From NCBI GenBank assembly GCA_905193765.1, contig CAJJPZ010000034.1, positions 1-16,975 on the forward strand: 16,975 bases of DNA, written 5' to 3'. Position numbers and translations under genes: made by a program. Source of the stretch: an uncultured Eubacterium sp. (GTDB lineage Bacteria > Bacillota > Clostridia > Peptostreptococcales > Anaerovoracaceae). The notes beneath the pieces were generated by a model, which saw only the letters and a list, made by a program, of their open reading frames with translations, was not told the DNA's origin and did not search any database. Below are positions 1-7,571 of the stretch, piece after piece. Every line of letters begins with the position of its first letter. Position 1 is the stretch's first letter.

Positions 1-96
1 GGAGTAGTCGTGTCCTTTCAGAAGTCCGGCTTCGGTGATACCGGTGATCTCCTGTGTCTCGCCGTTGTATACCTTGCTTGCGCTTTCACCTGTGAA
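1..96 (-). repeat. Direct repeat copy 2 (525-bp period) inside the surface protein gene
   Basis: Bases 1-55 are identical to 526-580, and the next 41 bases differ at six positions. The copy is cut by the window edge. It encodes the start of an MBG-like module (KVYNG followed by EITGITEAGLLKGHDYS). Confidence 0.9.
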
Positions 97-3000
97 CTTC
101 ACAGCTTTCTCCTTGATCTTCAGCTGTCCGTCCACGATCTTGAATGTCACCTTCGAGAAGTTCTCGTTGGTGTTCGTGAAGTCTTTTGCAGCAAGTTCCA
201 TATCATAGGTACCTGCATCTGTTGCTTTTACGATGTCGTTACCGTCGAACGTGAAGTCGTCCTTCGTGTACTTATCATTATCGATACTTACATCATAGCC
301 CTTCACTGTCTTCTCGGTCCCGTCGTACTCGTGCTCGCCGCTGTGTTCGGTGATAGTCACGATGACTTCGTCAGTGTACGCAGTGATCGTAAGTTTGCCC
401 GGTGTCTTTGTCACTTCGTAGTTCTTCGTGACATCATTGCCCTTCGCGTCTTTGATCACCACTTTTCCGCTGAATGCTCCGTCGTACTCGTTGACATCCT
501 TACCCTTTGCGGAATATTTCAGTCCGGAGTAGTCGTGTCCTTTCAGAAGTCCGGCTTCGGTGATACCGGTGATCTCCTGTATAGCACCGTTGTATACCTT
601 GCTTGCACTCTCACCTGTGAATGTAAGTGCTTTTTTCTCAATGATCAGTTTACCCTTGATGATCTTTACTTTTACTCTGTCAGTAACATCTTTGCCGTCT
701 TTTGTGACCTTTACAGTTCCGCCCGTAACAGTCTCATAACCGCCGGCTTTTACATCTGTGCCGGAGGCCGATGCTGTGATGCCTGAAACTGTATACCCGT
801 CGATTTCAAGAGTTTTGAAACCGCTGACAGACTGTTCTTCGCCGTTATAGGTAACTGTCCTGCTGTTGGCTTCTACAGTTATCTCCTTTTTCTTCATCCA
901 TGATGCGTAAAGAGTATTGTTTTCGCCTTCATTCAGGTTATCTACGATGACTTTGTCACCGGCCTGGTAATCCACATTACCTGCTTCAGCTTTGGCTTTG
1001 GACGTTGCCCATCCTGCAAAGTAGTATTCTTCGTCCCCGGCAGCATCCGGAGCTGCAAAGTCCATATCTGCTGCTGAAGGCAGTGTTACCTTATCATTGT
1101 TGGCAAGATTTACAGTATCTGCATCTCCCTTACCGTTGCCCGGATCATAGGTTATACCGGTCGATGCTTCACTATCGCCCCAAACTGCAGTCAGCGTTAT
1201 GACTTTGTCATCTCCAGCAATATCGACTGAAACATCGAACTTGTCGCCAGGCTTGTAAAGCTTATCGCCAAGTTTCCATCCCAGGAACTTGTTGCCGAGC
1301 TTAATGATGCCAGTAGCAACTTTTGCCTTTGATCCGTCTGCATACGTTTCAGGATCCGTCTTGACTACTTTGTCGCCGTCCTTGTACTGGACTTTGAATT
1401 CTCCGTTGTACAGCCACTTGCCTGTAACTGAAGTATTCTTCTCTATCCTGTTATCCGGATTGAACATCTTGCCGTCTGCGTCATACCAGCCTGCAAAAGT
1501 GTAGTCCGGAACAGTCCCCGGTGAAGGAAGCACTTCTGATGCTGCCGTACCGGCGTCGATCTTCTCACTGCCTTTTGTCGGCTCTCCGACAGGTTCGTTC
1601 ACATTGTATGTAAGCGTTACCTTATGAGGAGCCCATTTGGCATATACGGTTACATTGTTTGCAGGCATCTTCCTGTCTGCAAAAGTATAAGCTTCCTCAC
1701 CTTCCGGATCAGCATACCATCCGTCAAATGCGTAGTATTCCGGCAATGACTGTGGTCTTTGAGGCGTATATGCGCCTGCTCCGGAAATATCCGCCTGATA
1801 CTTGTAACCCTGAGTCTTGATGACCTCGCCGTTACTCACATAAACTACATCGTAGCTGTTGCGGTCATAGTAGAACTTTGCACCGTTATACCTGCTCCCG
1901 TCCTTTGCACTGCGACTGATGTTGCAGGTGAATCCGGTTATGTCGTAGCGATCCTCCTTCGTAACGGTAGCATTGCTGCTCGCTCCCGTATCAGTATGAT
2001 CCAGTACATAGTTGCCGCTTAGATCGGCAAGATAGTAATATGCTTTGGCACTGCCCTGATCGGTCTCAAAGAACTCGTCGCCGCCCACAGGCATAGTGTC
2101 GATATTACCCTGGAACACGCTACCTCCAGGTTTAGTGTTCCATATACCACCCGGCCATTTGGCACGGATGTTGGCTCCGTGTTTGGCTGTGATACGGTTT
2201 TCGGTTATCTCTTTATCCTTCACATAACTGCCAAATAATGACCATTTAACAGTCCAGAAAGTCACCGTATATACATTACGATCATAGTACACATTGACGA
2301 TGGTTGAGCCGTCTCCAGCGATGGTCTGCTGCGTAACTTTCTTAGCAGTGAAGCCTTGATACGATTTTGCGGCTGCAGCAGTCTGATCCCCGGTGATTCC
2401 AGACATGCTCTGGCTCTCTTTGTATGACCAGCCATTGTCATCTGCATTTTCCTGCCAGTGGATGACGGTATATTTGACAGTTGCTGCTTTCCACTTTGCT
2501 TTCAGGGTCACTGGCTTGGTGATCATGTCACCGTTCACGACTTTGGTCGTACCGTCATACCATCCGTCAAAAGTATATCCGGCTTTTTTCGGAGTGGTCG
2601 TACCGTCAAGCACGATACCTTCCCCCTCAAGTACGAACTGCTGTGATATGGCAGATCCACCATCTGAATCGAATGCCACCCAGTTTCCTGTTTTGATGAT
2701 GGCATAGACATTAACGGATTCCTTGCCTTCCGGAACTGATATCTTCTTTGAGATGTCAGTCGTTCCGTTTTTCTCTGCTGCCCAGCCCATAAGCTTGTGA
2801 GTCGAATCGACATCGTATGAAATGCTGCTGAAGTCATGATCTTCATGATCTGTAACGACTTCCGTCTTCATTATCTGAGTACCGCCCGGGTTGTAAAAAT
2901 ACACATACAGTGCACTCTCATACCTGGCTGTAAGTGTTACAGATGCAGATTTCTCTATTGCGATCGCCTTGTTGAAATCTTCGAATTTCTTTCCATCCGC

Positions 3001-3882
3001 AGTGTACCAGCCGATGAACGTCTTGCCTTTAAGTTCAGGAGCTTCTGGCTCGATGAGTTTTTCACCGTCCTTTATATTCTGAGTGCTGATTGTCTCACCA
3101 TCTGCCTTGAACTCATAGGTCGCTACAGCCGGATCATCCTCTGTGACCACCACGTAGATCGAAAAATGGTTAGCTGCAAATGATGCGCTGCTTCCCCCTG
3201 TACTTGCTGAAACAGGTGTCGCTGATGTCTTTGCATCGTTCACATGATAAACTGCCGATGCTGATCCGTCGACGCTGGCTCCCGCGATTTTCACAGACAC
3301 TGCCTTTGCAGGCTGGACTTCTTTGCCCGACTTGTCTACGATCGTTATGTCGTATGCTGCGATGTCACCCACGTTCCTGTCCTGAGATTTTACCGCTGCT
3401 CTGACACTTCCGGCGGATACTGTGCTGACTCTGACTTTCACATCTTTGTCGAATGCGCCTTCAGGTGCATTCACAGTTATCCTTGCCCCGTCTGCGGCTG
3501 TTGCTGTAAGCGTCCTGGCTCGGGTATCCTTCGCCTTGTCCTTTTCAGCATCTTTCTTCTCCGTACTTTCGGAAGCAGCCTTGTCGGCCTTATCCGTTGA
3601 CGGAGTACTCTCCTTGCTGACGTCGGTCTGACTGTCAGCTGCTTCGGTTGGTTGAGTCTCCGGCGCTGTGGCAGTGGTTTCCTCACGGACTGCAGTCTGG
3701 TTGTCCTGAGGTTCCTGCACGGCCGGCGCCGCCGAAGGCTGCTGAGTGGTCTCGACTGCTGCCGCTTCTTCCTGCGGAACGGCATTGTCGGTTTCTGCAA
3801 AAGACAGTACCCCGGAGGTCATCACTAATGCGACGACCAGCAGCAGGCTCACGGCCTTTGCAAATCTGGTTTTCACTTTCAT
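1..3882 (-). CDS. Large secreted repeat-rich surface protein (InlB-type and MBG-like repeats), 3' end outside window
   Basis: The frame is open for all 1294 codons from the ATG at 3882 to the window edge, with no stop; the C-terminus and any anchor motif lie outside. The start has a strong ribosome site, GGGGGAGGT, about 8 bases upstream. Residues 1-29 are a signal peptide (basic start, hydrophobic core, SFA before the likely cut). Residues 30-123 are low complexity, rich in E, T, A, Q, K and P. Residues 124-247 form a separate beta-type domain. From 255 to about 994 come InlB/Listeria-Bacteroides-type repeats marked by Gly-Trp pairs near 291, 366, 440, 721, 798, 868 and 957. Between them are two units ending in a YYDRN motif (near 532 and 671). 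From about 1000, MBG-like modules with YNG or YDG motifs follow. Such architecture is known from clostridial cell-surface and adhesin-like proteins. A role in adhesion is inference; the ligand is unknown. Confidence 0.9.
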   Translation of the reverse strand, partial: MKVKTRFAKAVSLLLVVALVMTSGVLSFAETDNAVPQEEAAAVETTQQPSAAPAVQEPQDNQTAVREETTATAPETQPTEAADSQTDVSKESTPSTDKADKAASESTEKKDAEKDKAKDTRARTLTATAADGARITVNAPEGAFDKDVKVRVSTVSAGSVRAAVKSQDRNVGDIAAYDITIVDKSGKEVQPAKAVSVKIAGASVDGSASAVYHVNDAKTSATPVSASTGGSSASFAANHFSIYVVVTEDDPAVATYEFKADGETISTQNIKDGEKLIEPEAPELKGKTFIGWYTADGKKFEDFNKAIAIEKSASVTLTARYESALYVYFYNPGGTQIMKTEVVTDHEDHDFSSISYDVDSTHKLMGWAAEKNGTTDISKKISVPEGKESVNVYAIIKTGNWVAFDSDGGSAISQQFVLEGEGIVLDGTTTPKKAGYTFDGWYDGTTKVVNGDMITKPVTLKAKWKAATVKYTVIHWQENADDNGWSYKESQSMSGITGDQTAAAAKSYQGFTAKKVTQQTIAGDGSTIVNVYYDRNVYTVTFWTVKWSLFGSYVKDKEITENRITAKHGANIRAKWPGGIWNTKPGGSVFQGNIDTMPVGGDEFFETDQGSAKAYYYLADLSGNYVLDHTDTGASSNATVTKEDRYDITGFTCNISRSAKDGSRYNGAKFYYDRNSYDVVYVSNGEVIKTQGYKYQADISGAGAYTPQRPQSLPEYYAFDGWYADPEGEEAYTFADRKMPANNVTVYAKWAPHKVTLTYNVNEPVGEPTKGSEKIDAGTAASEVLPSPGTVPDYTFAGWYDADGKMFNPDNRIEKNTSVTGKWLYNGEFKVQYKDGDKVVKTDPETYADGSKAKVATGIIKLGNKFLGWKLGDKLYKPGDKFDVSVDIAGDDKVITLTAVWGDSEASTGITYDPGNGKGDADTVNLANNDKVTLPSAADMDFAAPDAAGDEEYYFAGWATSKAKAEAGNVDYQAGDKVIVDNLNEGENNTLYASWMKKKEITVEANSRTVTYNGEEQSVSGFKTLEIDGYTVSGITASASGTDVKAGGYETVTGGTVKVTKDGKDVTDRVKVKIIKGKLIIEKKALTFTGESASKVYNGAIQEITGITEAGLLKGHDYSGLKYSAKGKDVNEYDGAFSGKVVIKDAKGNDVTKNYEVTKTPGKLTITAYTDEVIVTITEHSGEHEYDGTEKTVKGYDVSIDNDKYTKDDFTFDGNDIVKATDAGTYDMELAAKDFTNTNENFSKVTFKIVDGQLKIKEKAVKFTGESASKVYNGETQEITGITEAGLLKGHDYS
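526..621 (-). repeat. Direct repeat copy 1 (525-bp period) inside the surface protein gene
   Basis: This is the partner of bases 1-96. The offset is exactly 525 bp, or 175 codons, so the reading frame is kept and the protein shows the same KVYNG motif at residues 1095 and 1270. Near-perfect DNA identity, including silent positions, points to recent duplication or gene conversion. Confidence 0.9.
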
Positions 3883-3968
3883 AACCTTTACCTCCCCCGC
3901 TTTTTAATATATGAGATATAATGTTCAGAATGTGTGGAAAATCTTATCGGACTCTTCACGCTATTCTG

Positions 3969-4058
3969 TAAGCCCTTGAGCTTAATTTCATTATAGTAAC
4001 ACGCCGTTACATTTTAGTTACATATGCCTCTTTTTTGAAACTTTTTTGAGATTTTTTT
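3969..4058 (-). promoter_or_regulatory. Candidate promoter and regulatory region of the surface protein gene
   Basis: On the minus strand a perfect TATAAT lies at 3995-3990, about 110 bases before the ATG. No good -35 box is present at 17 bp. That space instead holds three GTAAC/GTTAC half-sites starting at 3996, 4006 and 4017 (the last two as GTTACAT), spaced 10 and 11 bp. Further upstream are three T-tracts on the plus strand (A-tracts on the coding strand) starting at 4031, 4042 and 4052, again in helical phase. At the expected transcript start a small perfect hairpin, TAAGC-N6-GCTTA, spans 3969-3984. A weak -35 with phased half-sites suggests an activator-dependent promoter; that is inference. 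Confidence 0.5.
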
Positions 4059-4128
4059 ATCCGAACGGATGGACAGGTCGGAAGTATATCTATATATAAG
4101 ATGTAGGAAAAATATTTGCCGTATCTGA

Positions 4129-4170
4129 AAAAACGACGATGCATATAATAAATAATACACCGTCGTTTTT
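4129..4170 (-). terminator. Rho-independent terminator (possibly bidirectional)
   Basis: A perfect 10-bp stem pairs AAAAACGACG (4129-4138) with CGTCGTTTTT (4161-4170) around a 22-base loop. On the minus strand the stem is followed by a U-run. It lies just after the Rpn-like remnant and GntR gene and before the surface gene promoter, so it probably ends the GntR transcript. The A/T symmetry would allow termination on both strands. Confidence 0.7.
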
Positions 4171-4183
4171 ATGTCACTCTTTT

Positions 4184-4388
4184 TTAAATTTTTTTCTCGT
4201 CTTCGGTCAGCCCTGTCAGTTCTTCGATAAGCTCTGATGCCATCCCTTTTGCCAGCATATTAGCAGCTATAGACTTTTGCTTGGCCATTTCGCCCTTCGA
4301 GACTGCCATACTTTTCACCTTCAGCACGTACGGCTAGCTGTCCTTCCTCGAACATGGCCTGCTCCCGCTCTTTCACAAAATCGTACAT
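4184..4388 (-). pseudogene. Frameshifted C-terminal remnant of an Rpn-family (PD-(D/E)XK) nuclease/transposase-like protein
   Basis: Two short overlapping minus-strand frames together give one recognisable tail. Frame A starts with ATG at 4388 and reads MYDFVKEREQAMFEEGQLAV then RAEGEKYG before drifting to a stop at 4260. Frame B (4309-4184) reads SIAANMLAKGMASELIEELT followed by GLTEDEKKI and a stop. The order, an EG-rich linker then 'MLAKGM...I.ELTGL..E', matches the C-terminal end of Rpn/YhgA-like recombination-promoting nucleases as I know them. The frame change lies near 4300-4310. The catalytic N-terminal domain is absent. An AGGAGG at 4404-4409 stands about 15 bases before the ATG, so residual translation cannot be excluded. 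The remnant follows the GntR gene by 35 bases. Confidence 0.65.
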
Positions 4389-4423
4389 CGTATGTATGGT
4401 CTCCTCCTTACTGTCTCTGTCTT

Positions 4424-5107
4424 CTACTTTTTATTCTGTTTCTCTCTTGCTTCCTGCCAGCGTTCCTCGGCTCTCGCGCAGCTGTTGTCGAGATGCTCTC
4501 CCACCAGCCGCACAGCTTCGGCCGCGTTGCGCTCCGCCAGTGCTCTGTATATCGCTGCGTGTTCCTCGTATATCTTCGGCAGATCCGTCTCCTTCTTCAG
4601 AGTCATCCTGCGGGCCGTATGCACATAGTCCTGATACGACTTCAGTACCTGCACGATGAAACGGCTGCCGGCCATGCTGTATATCATGTTGTGAAAATCC
4701 TCATTGGCTTCCAGCAGCTTGTCGTAGGAATTGTTCACCGTATAGAATTCCATTATTTCCAGCTGCATCCTGAGTTTCTCCAGTCCGGCGTCATCGGCGT
4801 TCTCCGCCACCCATGTCATCGCCAGCTGCTCCACAGCCTTCCTCACCGCATATATGTCAGTCATATCCTTGTGGCTGAATCCCCTGGCGAAACAACCTTT
4901 GTTAGGTATATACTCCACCAGCTGCTCCTTTGCAAGCTGCTTGAAGGCATCCCTGACGGGGGTCCTGCTGACCTTCAGCTCCGTTGCTATCCTGTTCTCC
5001 ACCAGCTTCTCGCCCATGGCGTATCCGCCGTTTATTATCCGCTGCCTTATGACCTCTGTGATCTCCTCCGCCAGAGATACACCTACTGTCATTTTCTTCT
5101 GCTGCAC
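4424..5107 (-). CDS. GntR-family transcriptional regulator, FadR/FCD subfamily
   Basis: This is a 227-residue DNA-binding regulator, the usual length for the FCD group. Residues 12-75 form the winged helix-turn-helix, with the recognition segment LKVSRTPVRDAFKQL at 44-58. Residues 80-215 match the all-helical FCD ligand domain. Likely metal or ligand positions are N135 and H139 (in ANEDFHNMI), H183 (EEHAAI) and H205 (GEHLDN); many relatives have Asp where this one has N135. FCD regulators usually bind small carboxylates or sugar acids. I chose the GTG start because AGGAG lies 6 bases upstream. The gene sits directly downstream of the dehydrogenase operon but has its own promoter and is separated from it by a terminator. 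Control of that operon is plausible but unproven; autoregulation is supported by an operator-like site in its promoter. Confidence 0.9.
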   Translation of the reverse strand: MQQKKMTVGVSLAEEITEVIRQRIINGGYAMGEKLVENRIATELKVSRTPVRDAFKQLAKEQLVEYIPNKGCFARGFSHKDMTDIYAVRKAVEQLAMTWVAENADDAGLEKLRMQLEIMEFYTVNNSYDKLLEANEDFHNMIYSMAGSRFIVQVLKSYQDYVHTARRMTLKKETDLPKIYEEHAAIYRALAERNAAEAVRLVGEHLDNSCARAEERWQEAREKQNKK

Positions 5108-5146
5108 TTTTTACTCCTGTTCTGATTTACATCTGTATCCACCTTT

Positions 5147-5177
5147 GATTATAGCTTTTTTTACACCTGTCTACAAA
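5147..5177 (-). promoter_or_regulatory. Promoter of the GntR gene with a GntR-type operator
   Basis: On the minus strand TTGTAG (5176-5171), an 18-bp spacer and a perfect TATAAT (5152-5147) form a sigma-A-type promoter about 40 bases before the GTG start. The -35 box overlaps TTGTAGACAG, which fits the GntR-family operator pattern NyGT-M-K-ACrN (GT-A-G-AC core). A bound GntR protein here would block RNA polymerase, which suggests negative autoregulation. Confidence 0.6.
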
Positions 5178-5211
5178 CTTTTTTTGCAGCCTTATTTACC
5201 TGTAATATGAA

Positions 5212-5251
5212 AACAGGAGAAAAATATACTTCTATATATCTTTCTCCTGTT
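5212..5251 (-). terminator. Rho-independent terminator of the dehydrogenase/symporter operon
   Basis: An 11-bp perfect stem pairs AACAGGAGAAA (5212-5222) with TTTCTCCTGTT (5241-5251) around an 18-base A+T-rich loop. On the minus strand it is followed by a short T-rich stretch. It starts just after the stop codon of the zinc dehydrogenase gene. Confidence 0.7.
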
Positions 5252-5256
5252 ATTTT

Positions 5257-6291
5257 CTAAGGAATGAGTATTGCTTTTATAACATTACCTTTTATTATCT
5301 CTTCGAATACCTGACTGTACTCTTCCAGAGGCACTGTATGCGTTATTATATCCTCTGTTCTGAACACTCCTCTGTTCAGCATCGAAACAGCCTTGTTCCA
5401 TGATATCGGTGATGAGCTGTAGTTGAATACTATATCAGATGACTTTTCTGCTGCTGTTCTCCATAAGACCTTTGTCTCCGGTGCTCCCGGAAGCCCCAGT
5501 ACGCACATGCGGCCTTGCCGTCTCAGTATTTTGAGTCCCTGATTTATTGCAGGTGCCGCACCTGAAGCCTCTATAACAAGATCTGCGCCTTGGCCGTCTG
5601 TCATTTCCATTACGACTTTTTCTATATCCTCATGCTGGACATTTACTATCCTATCTGCACCCAGTGATTCAGCTGCAGGCATTCTCAAGGCTTCATCCAC
5701 ATCGGTGCCTGCCATTATCACCTTTGCAGCCCCATTTATCCTAGCCATCTGCAATGCGATCAGGCCTATTGGTCCCGGTCCGAAAATAACAACGCTGTCT
5801 TCAGATTCCACTCTTGTGCGCTCCAGCAGAGCATGTGCCACAATAGCCATAGGTTCTGACAGAGCTGCATCTTTGTAATCCACTTTATCATCTATTTTTA
5901 TCAGCTGTTTCTCATCAATAGCTATGTATTCAGCATAAGCGCCATCTATAGCAAAGCCCGGACATGTTCTGTGTTCGCACATGTGAGGATTCCCACTCAG
6001 ACATGCCCGGCATCTGCCACATACACCTATGTTTAGCCTGCTCACCACACGGTCGCCCGGCTTCGCCCATTTTGTTCCGGCACCTGTTTTCTCAATAATA
6101 CCACTGAATTCATGACCTATGACTACTGGTGTATTCGTATCGATCTCACCTTTATAGATATGGACATCTGTGCCGCATACCCCTACTGCTTTCACGCGTA
6201 TAAGTACCTGACATGCTTCCGGTTCAGGTACCGGTATATTACGCAGGCTAAAGCCGTACTCTCCGTTTTTCACTTTTACCAATGCTTTCAT
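5257..6291 (-). CDS. Zinc-dependent medium-chain alcohol/polyol dehydrogenase
   Basis: The protein has 344 residues, typical of the sorbitol/L-idonate/threonine dehydrogenase branch of the MDR superfamily, and should oxidise a secondary alcohol with NAD(P)+. Catalytic zinc ligands appear as C39 in GVCGTD and H60-E61 in GHEFSG, with E146 in the SEPMA motif. The four structural-zinc cysteines are C91, C94, C97 and C105. The Rossmann motif GPGPIG is at 171-176. It is the last gene of the apparent five-gene operon, 5 bases after the SDR stop codon, with a GAGGT/AGGA ribosome site overlapping that stop. The pairing of a zinc MDR with an SDR and a transporter resembles the E. coli L-idonate pathway (IdnD, IdnO, IdnT). 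The substrate here cannot be read from sequence. Confidence 0.93.
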   Translation of the reverse strand: MKALVKVKNGEYGFSLRNIPVPEPEACQVLIRVKAVGVCGTDVHIYKGEIDTNTPVVIGHEFSGIIEKTGAGTKWAKPGDRVVSRLNIGVCGRCRACLSGNPHMCEHRTCPGFAIDGAYAEYIAIDEKQLIKIDDKVDYKDAALSEPMAIVAHALLERTRVESEDSVVIFGPGPIGLIALQMARINGAAKVIMAGTDVDEALRMPAAESLGADRIVNVQHEDIEKVVMEMTDGQGADLVIEASGAAPAINQGLKILRRQGRMCVLGLPGAPETKVLWRTAAEKSSDIVFNYSSSPISWNKAVSMLNRGVFRTEDIITHTVPLEEYSQVFEEIIKGNVIKAILIP

Positions 6292-6296
6292 TCTTC

Positions 6297-7022
6297 CTAC
6301 CTCATGTTCACACCGCCGTTGACATCAAGAATCACACCAGTAAGATATGATGCATCATCACTTGCAAGAAAAGCTATTGCTTTTGCAACATCCTCAGGAG
6401 TTCCCAGTCGTCTTAAAGGTATTGTCTCAATATCCGGTTCGTCAAGCTTGTCTGCCATATCTGTTTTAATGAATCCCGGTGATACCGCATTTACATTTAT
6501 ATTGTACGGTCCCAGGTATTTCGCCAGTGACATCGTAAGACAGATATTTGCGGCTTTTGATACAGAATAATTAGCTGCTACTCTGATTCCTCCTACTTCT
6601 CCTGCAAGAGAAGATGAGTTGACTATGCTTCCGCTCATCTGTTTTTTCATTATCTCTATTACAGCATTTGTACAGTTTATAAGCCCGTAGGAATTGACAT
6701 CCATCATTTTATCCCAGTCTGCCCTTGTCAGTTTTTCAAAGTCGACTTTGCTGCTGACTATTCCTGCATTGTTCACAAGTATATCTATTCTGCCAAATTC
6801 AGCCATAACAGATTTTATCATTGATGCCACAGATTCCTTTGATGTTACGTCCAGGTTTATTTCATATATCCCTGCTTCATTCAAAACAAGCTTTTCCCTG
6901 TTGCTGAATGAGATGTCTCCACATACTACGGCTGCACCTTCAGCTGACAGCTCTCCTGCAGCCGCTGCACCTATTCCTCTTGCTCCACCTGTTACAACAG
7001 CGATTTTATTTTTTAATTTCAT
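6297..7022 (-). CDS. Short-chain dehydrogenase/reductase (classical SDR)
   Basis: This 241-residue protein is of usual classical-SDR length. It has the cofactor motif TGGARGIG (11-18), D59 in the LDVT segment, NNAG (84-87), N110, the active-site Ser within SSSLAG (136-141), and Y152-x3-K156 (YSVSK). The C-terminus, with SPGFIKTDM and YLTGVILDVNGG, is like FabG/gluconate 5-dehydrogenase relatives. It probably interconverts a ketone and a hydroxyl group in the pathway served by the neighbouring symporter and zinc dehydrogenase. It should not be called FabG, since it lies in a catabolic-type operon with no fatty acid genes. AAGGGGAG precedes the ATG. The gene starts 15 bases after the preceding unrecognised gene. 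Confidence 0.92.
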   Translation of the reverse strand: MKLKNKIAVVTGGARGIGAAAAGELSAEGAAVVCGDISFSNREKLVLNEAGIYEINLDVTSKESVASMIKSVMAEFGRIDILVNNAGIVSSKVDFEKLTRADWDKMMDVNSYGLINCTNAVIEIMKKQMSGSIVNSSSLAGEVGGIRVAANYSVSKAANICLTMSLAKYLGPYNINVNAVSPGFIKTDMADKLDEPDIETIPLRRLGTPEDVAKAIAFLASDDASYLTGVILDVNGGVNMR

Positions 7023-7037
7023 AATTCTCCCCTTTCA

Positions 7038-7544
7038 TTAATGACACCGTACTGAAAACAGCATTCTTTTCAGTTCATCTTCATGTGACTTATAATACTC
7101 CATTTCTGAAGATAAAGTTGCTACAACTATACGATGGGATGCTTCGCAGTAAAATGCCAGTTCGATTATTTCAATGTCTACATTTTTGCCTATTGGACGG
7201 ATAAAATGTGTACTTGAATTCAGCGCCGTATGTGACAAACAAGCCCTATGTCCGTTGTGTTCCACAAGTTCTCTGGACAGTATCTTGTATCTTTTTGAGT
7301 TTTTAACCGTTTTTTTATATTGTTTTTCAAGCTGTTCACAGTAATTTTCTGCAAACCCGTCTGTACCTTCAGATGCCTCATCCCATGTGATCCTCATAGA
7401 TGCCTGCGCTGTGTGATTTTCTGTATTGATGACTTCTGCTTTGACAGACCCGCTTCCGGCATTGAAAGACCTGATTGGATCTATACGTATCTGCCAGTTG
7501 TCTTCATGTTCAAATTTTATTCCATAGACGCTGAATTCGTACAT
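7038..7544 (-). CDS. Unrecognised 168-residue protein encoded within the symporter operon
   Basis: I do not recognise this family. The ATG at 7544 is preferred over the TTG at 7562 because AAGGAGG ends 5 bases before it; the upstream codons are the ribosome site itself. The protein has no signal peptide and no membrane segment, so it is probably cytoplasmic. It is mixed beta and charged: the first half (MYEFSVYGIKFEHEDNWQI, later MRITWDEA) looks like alternating strands, the middle is a Lys-rich helix (CEQLEKQYKKTVKNSKRYK), and it ends with KRMLFSVRCH. The general pattern recalls small PsbP/DUF1795-like sheets, but that is only an impression. It lies between symporter and SDR with short gaps, so it is very likely co-transcribed and tied to the same substrate. 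Confidence 0.75.
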   Translation of the reverse strand: MYEFSVYGIKFEHEDNWQIRIDPIRSFNAGSGSVKAEVINTENHTAQASMRITWDEASEGTDGFAENYCEQLEKQYKKTVKNSKRYKILSRELVEHNGHRACLSHTALNSSTHFIRPIGKNVDIEIIELAFYCEASHRIVVATLSSEMEYYKSHEDELKRMLFSVRCH

Positions 7545-7571
7545 TTTTTCCTCCTTGAGCAAACTATATGT

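Noticed and set aside
10..786. Plus-strand open frame of 258 codons
   Set aside because: It is the antisense of the surface protein gene in codon-aligned phase, has no ribosome site, and its internal repeat only mirrors the 525-bp repeat.
4031..4058. T-tracts read as a terminator
   Set aside because: No stem precedes them on either strand; their 10-11 bp spacing next to a promoter fits DNA curvature or an UP element better.
4277..5125. Plus-strand open frame of 282 codons opposite the GntR gene
   Set aside because: It lies opposite a clear GntR/FCD gene, has no ribosome site and reads as Leu/His/Arg-rich antisense product without any known motif.
6297..7022. Naming the SDR as fabG
   Set aside because: The motifs are shared by all classical SDRs, and no fatty acid synthesis genes are near; the operon points to catabolism.
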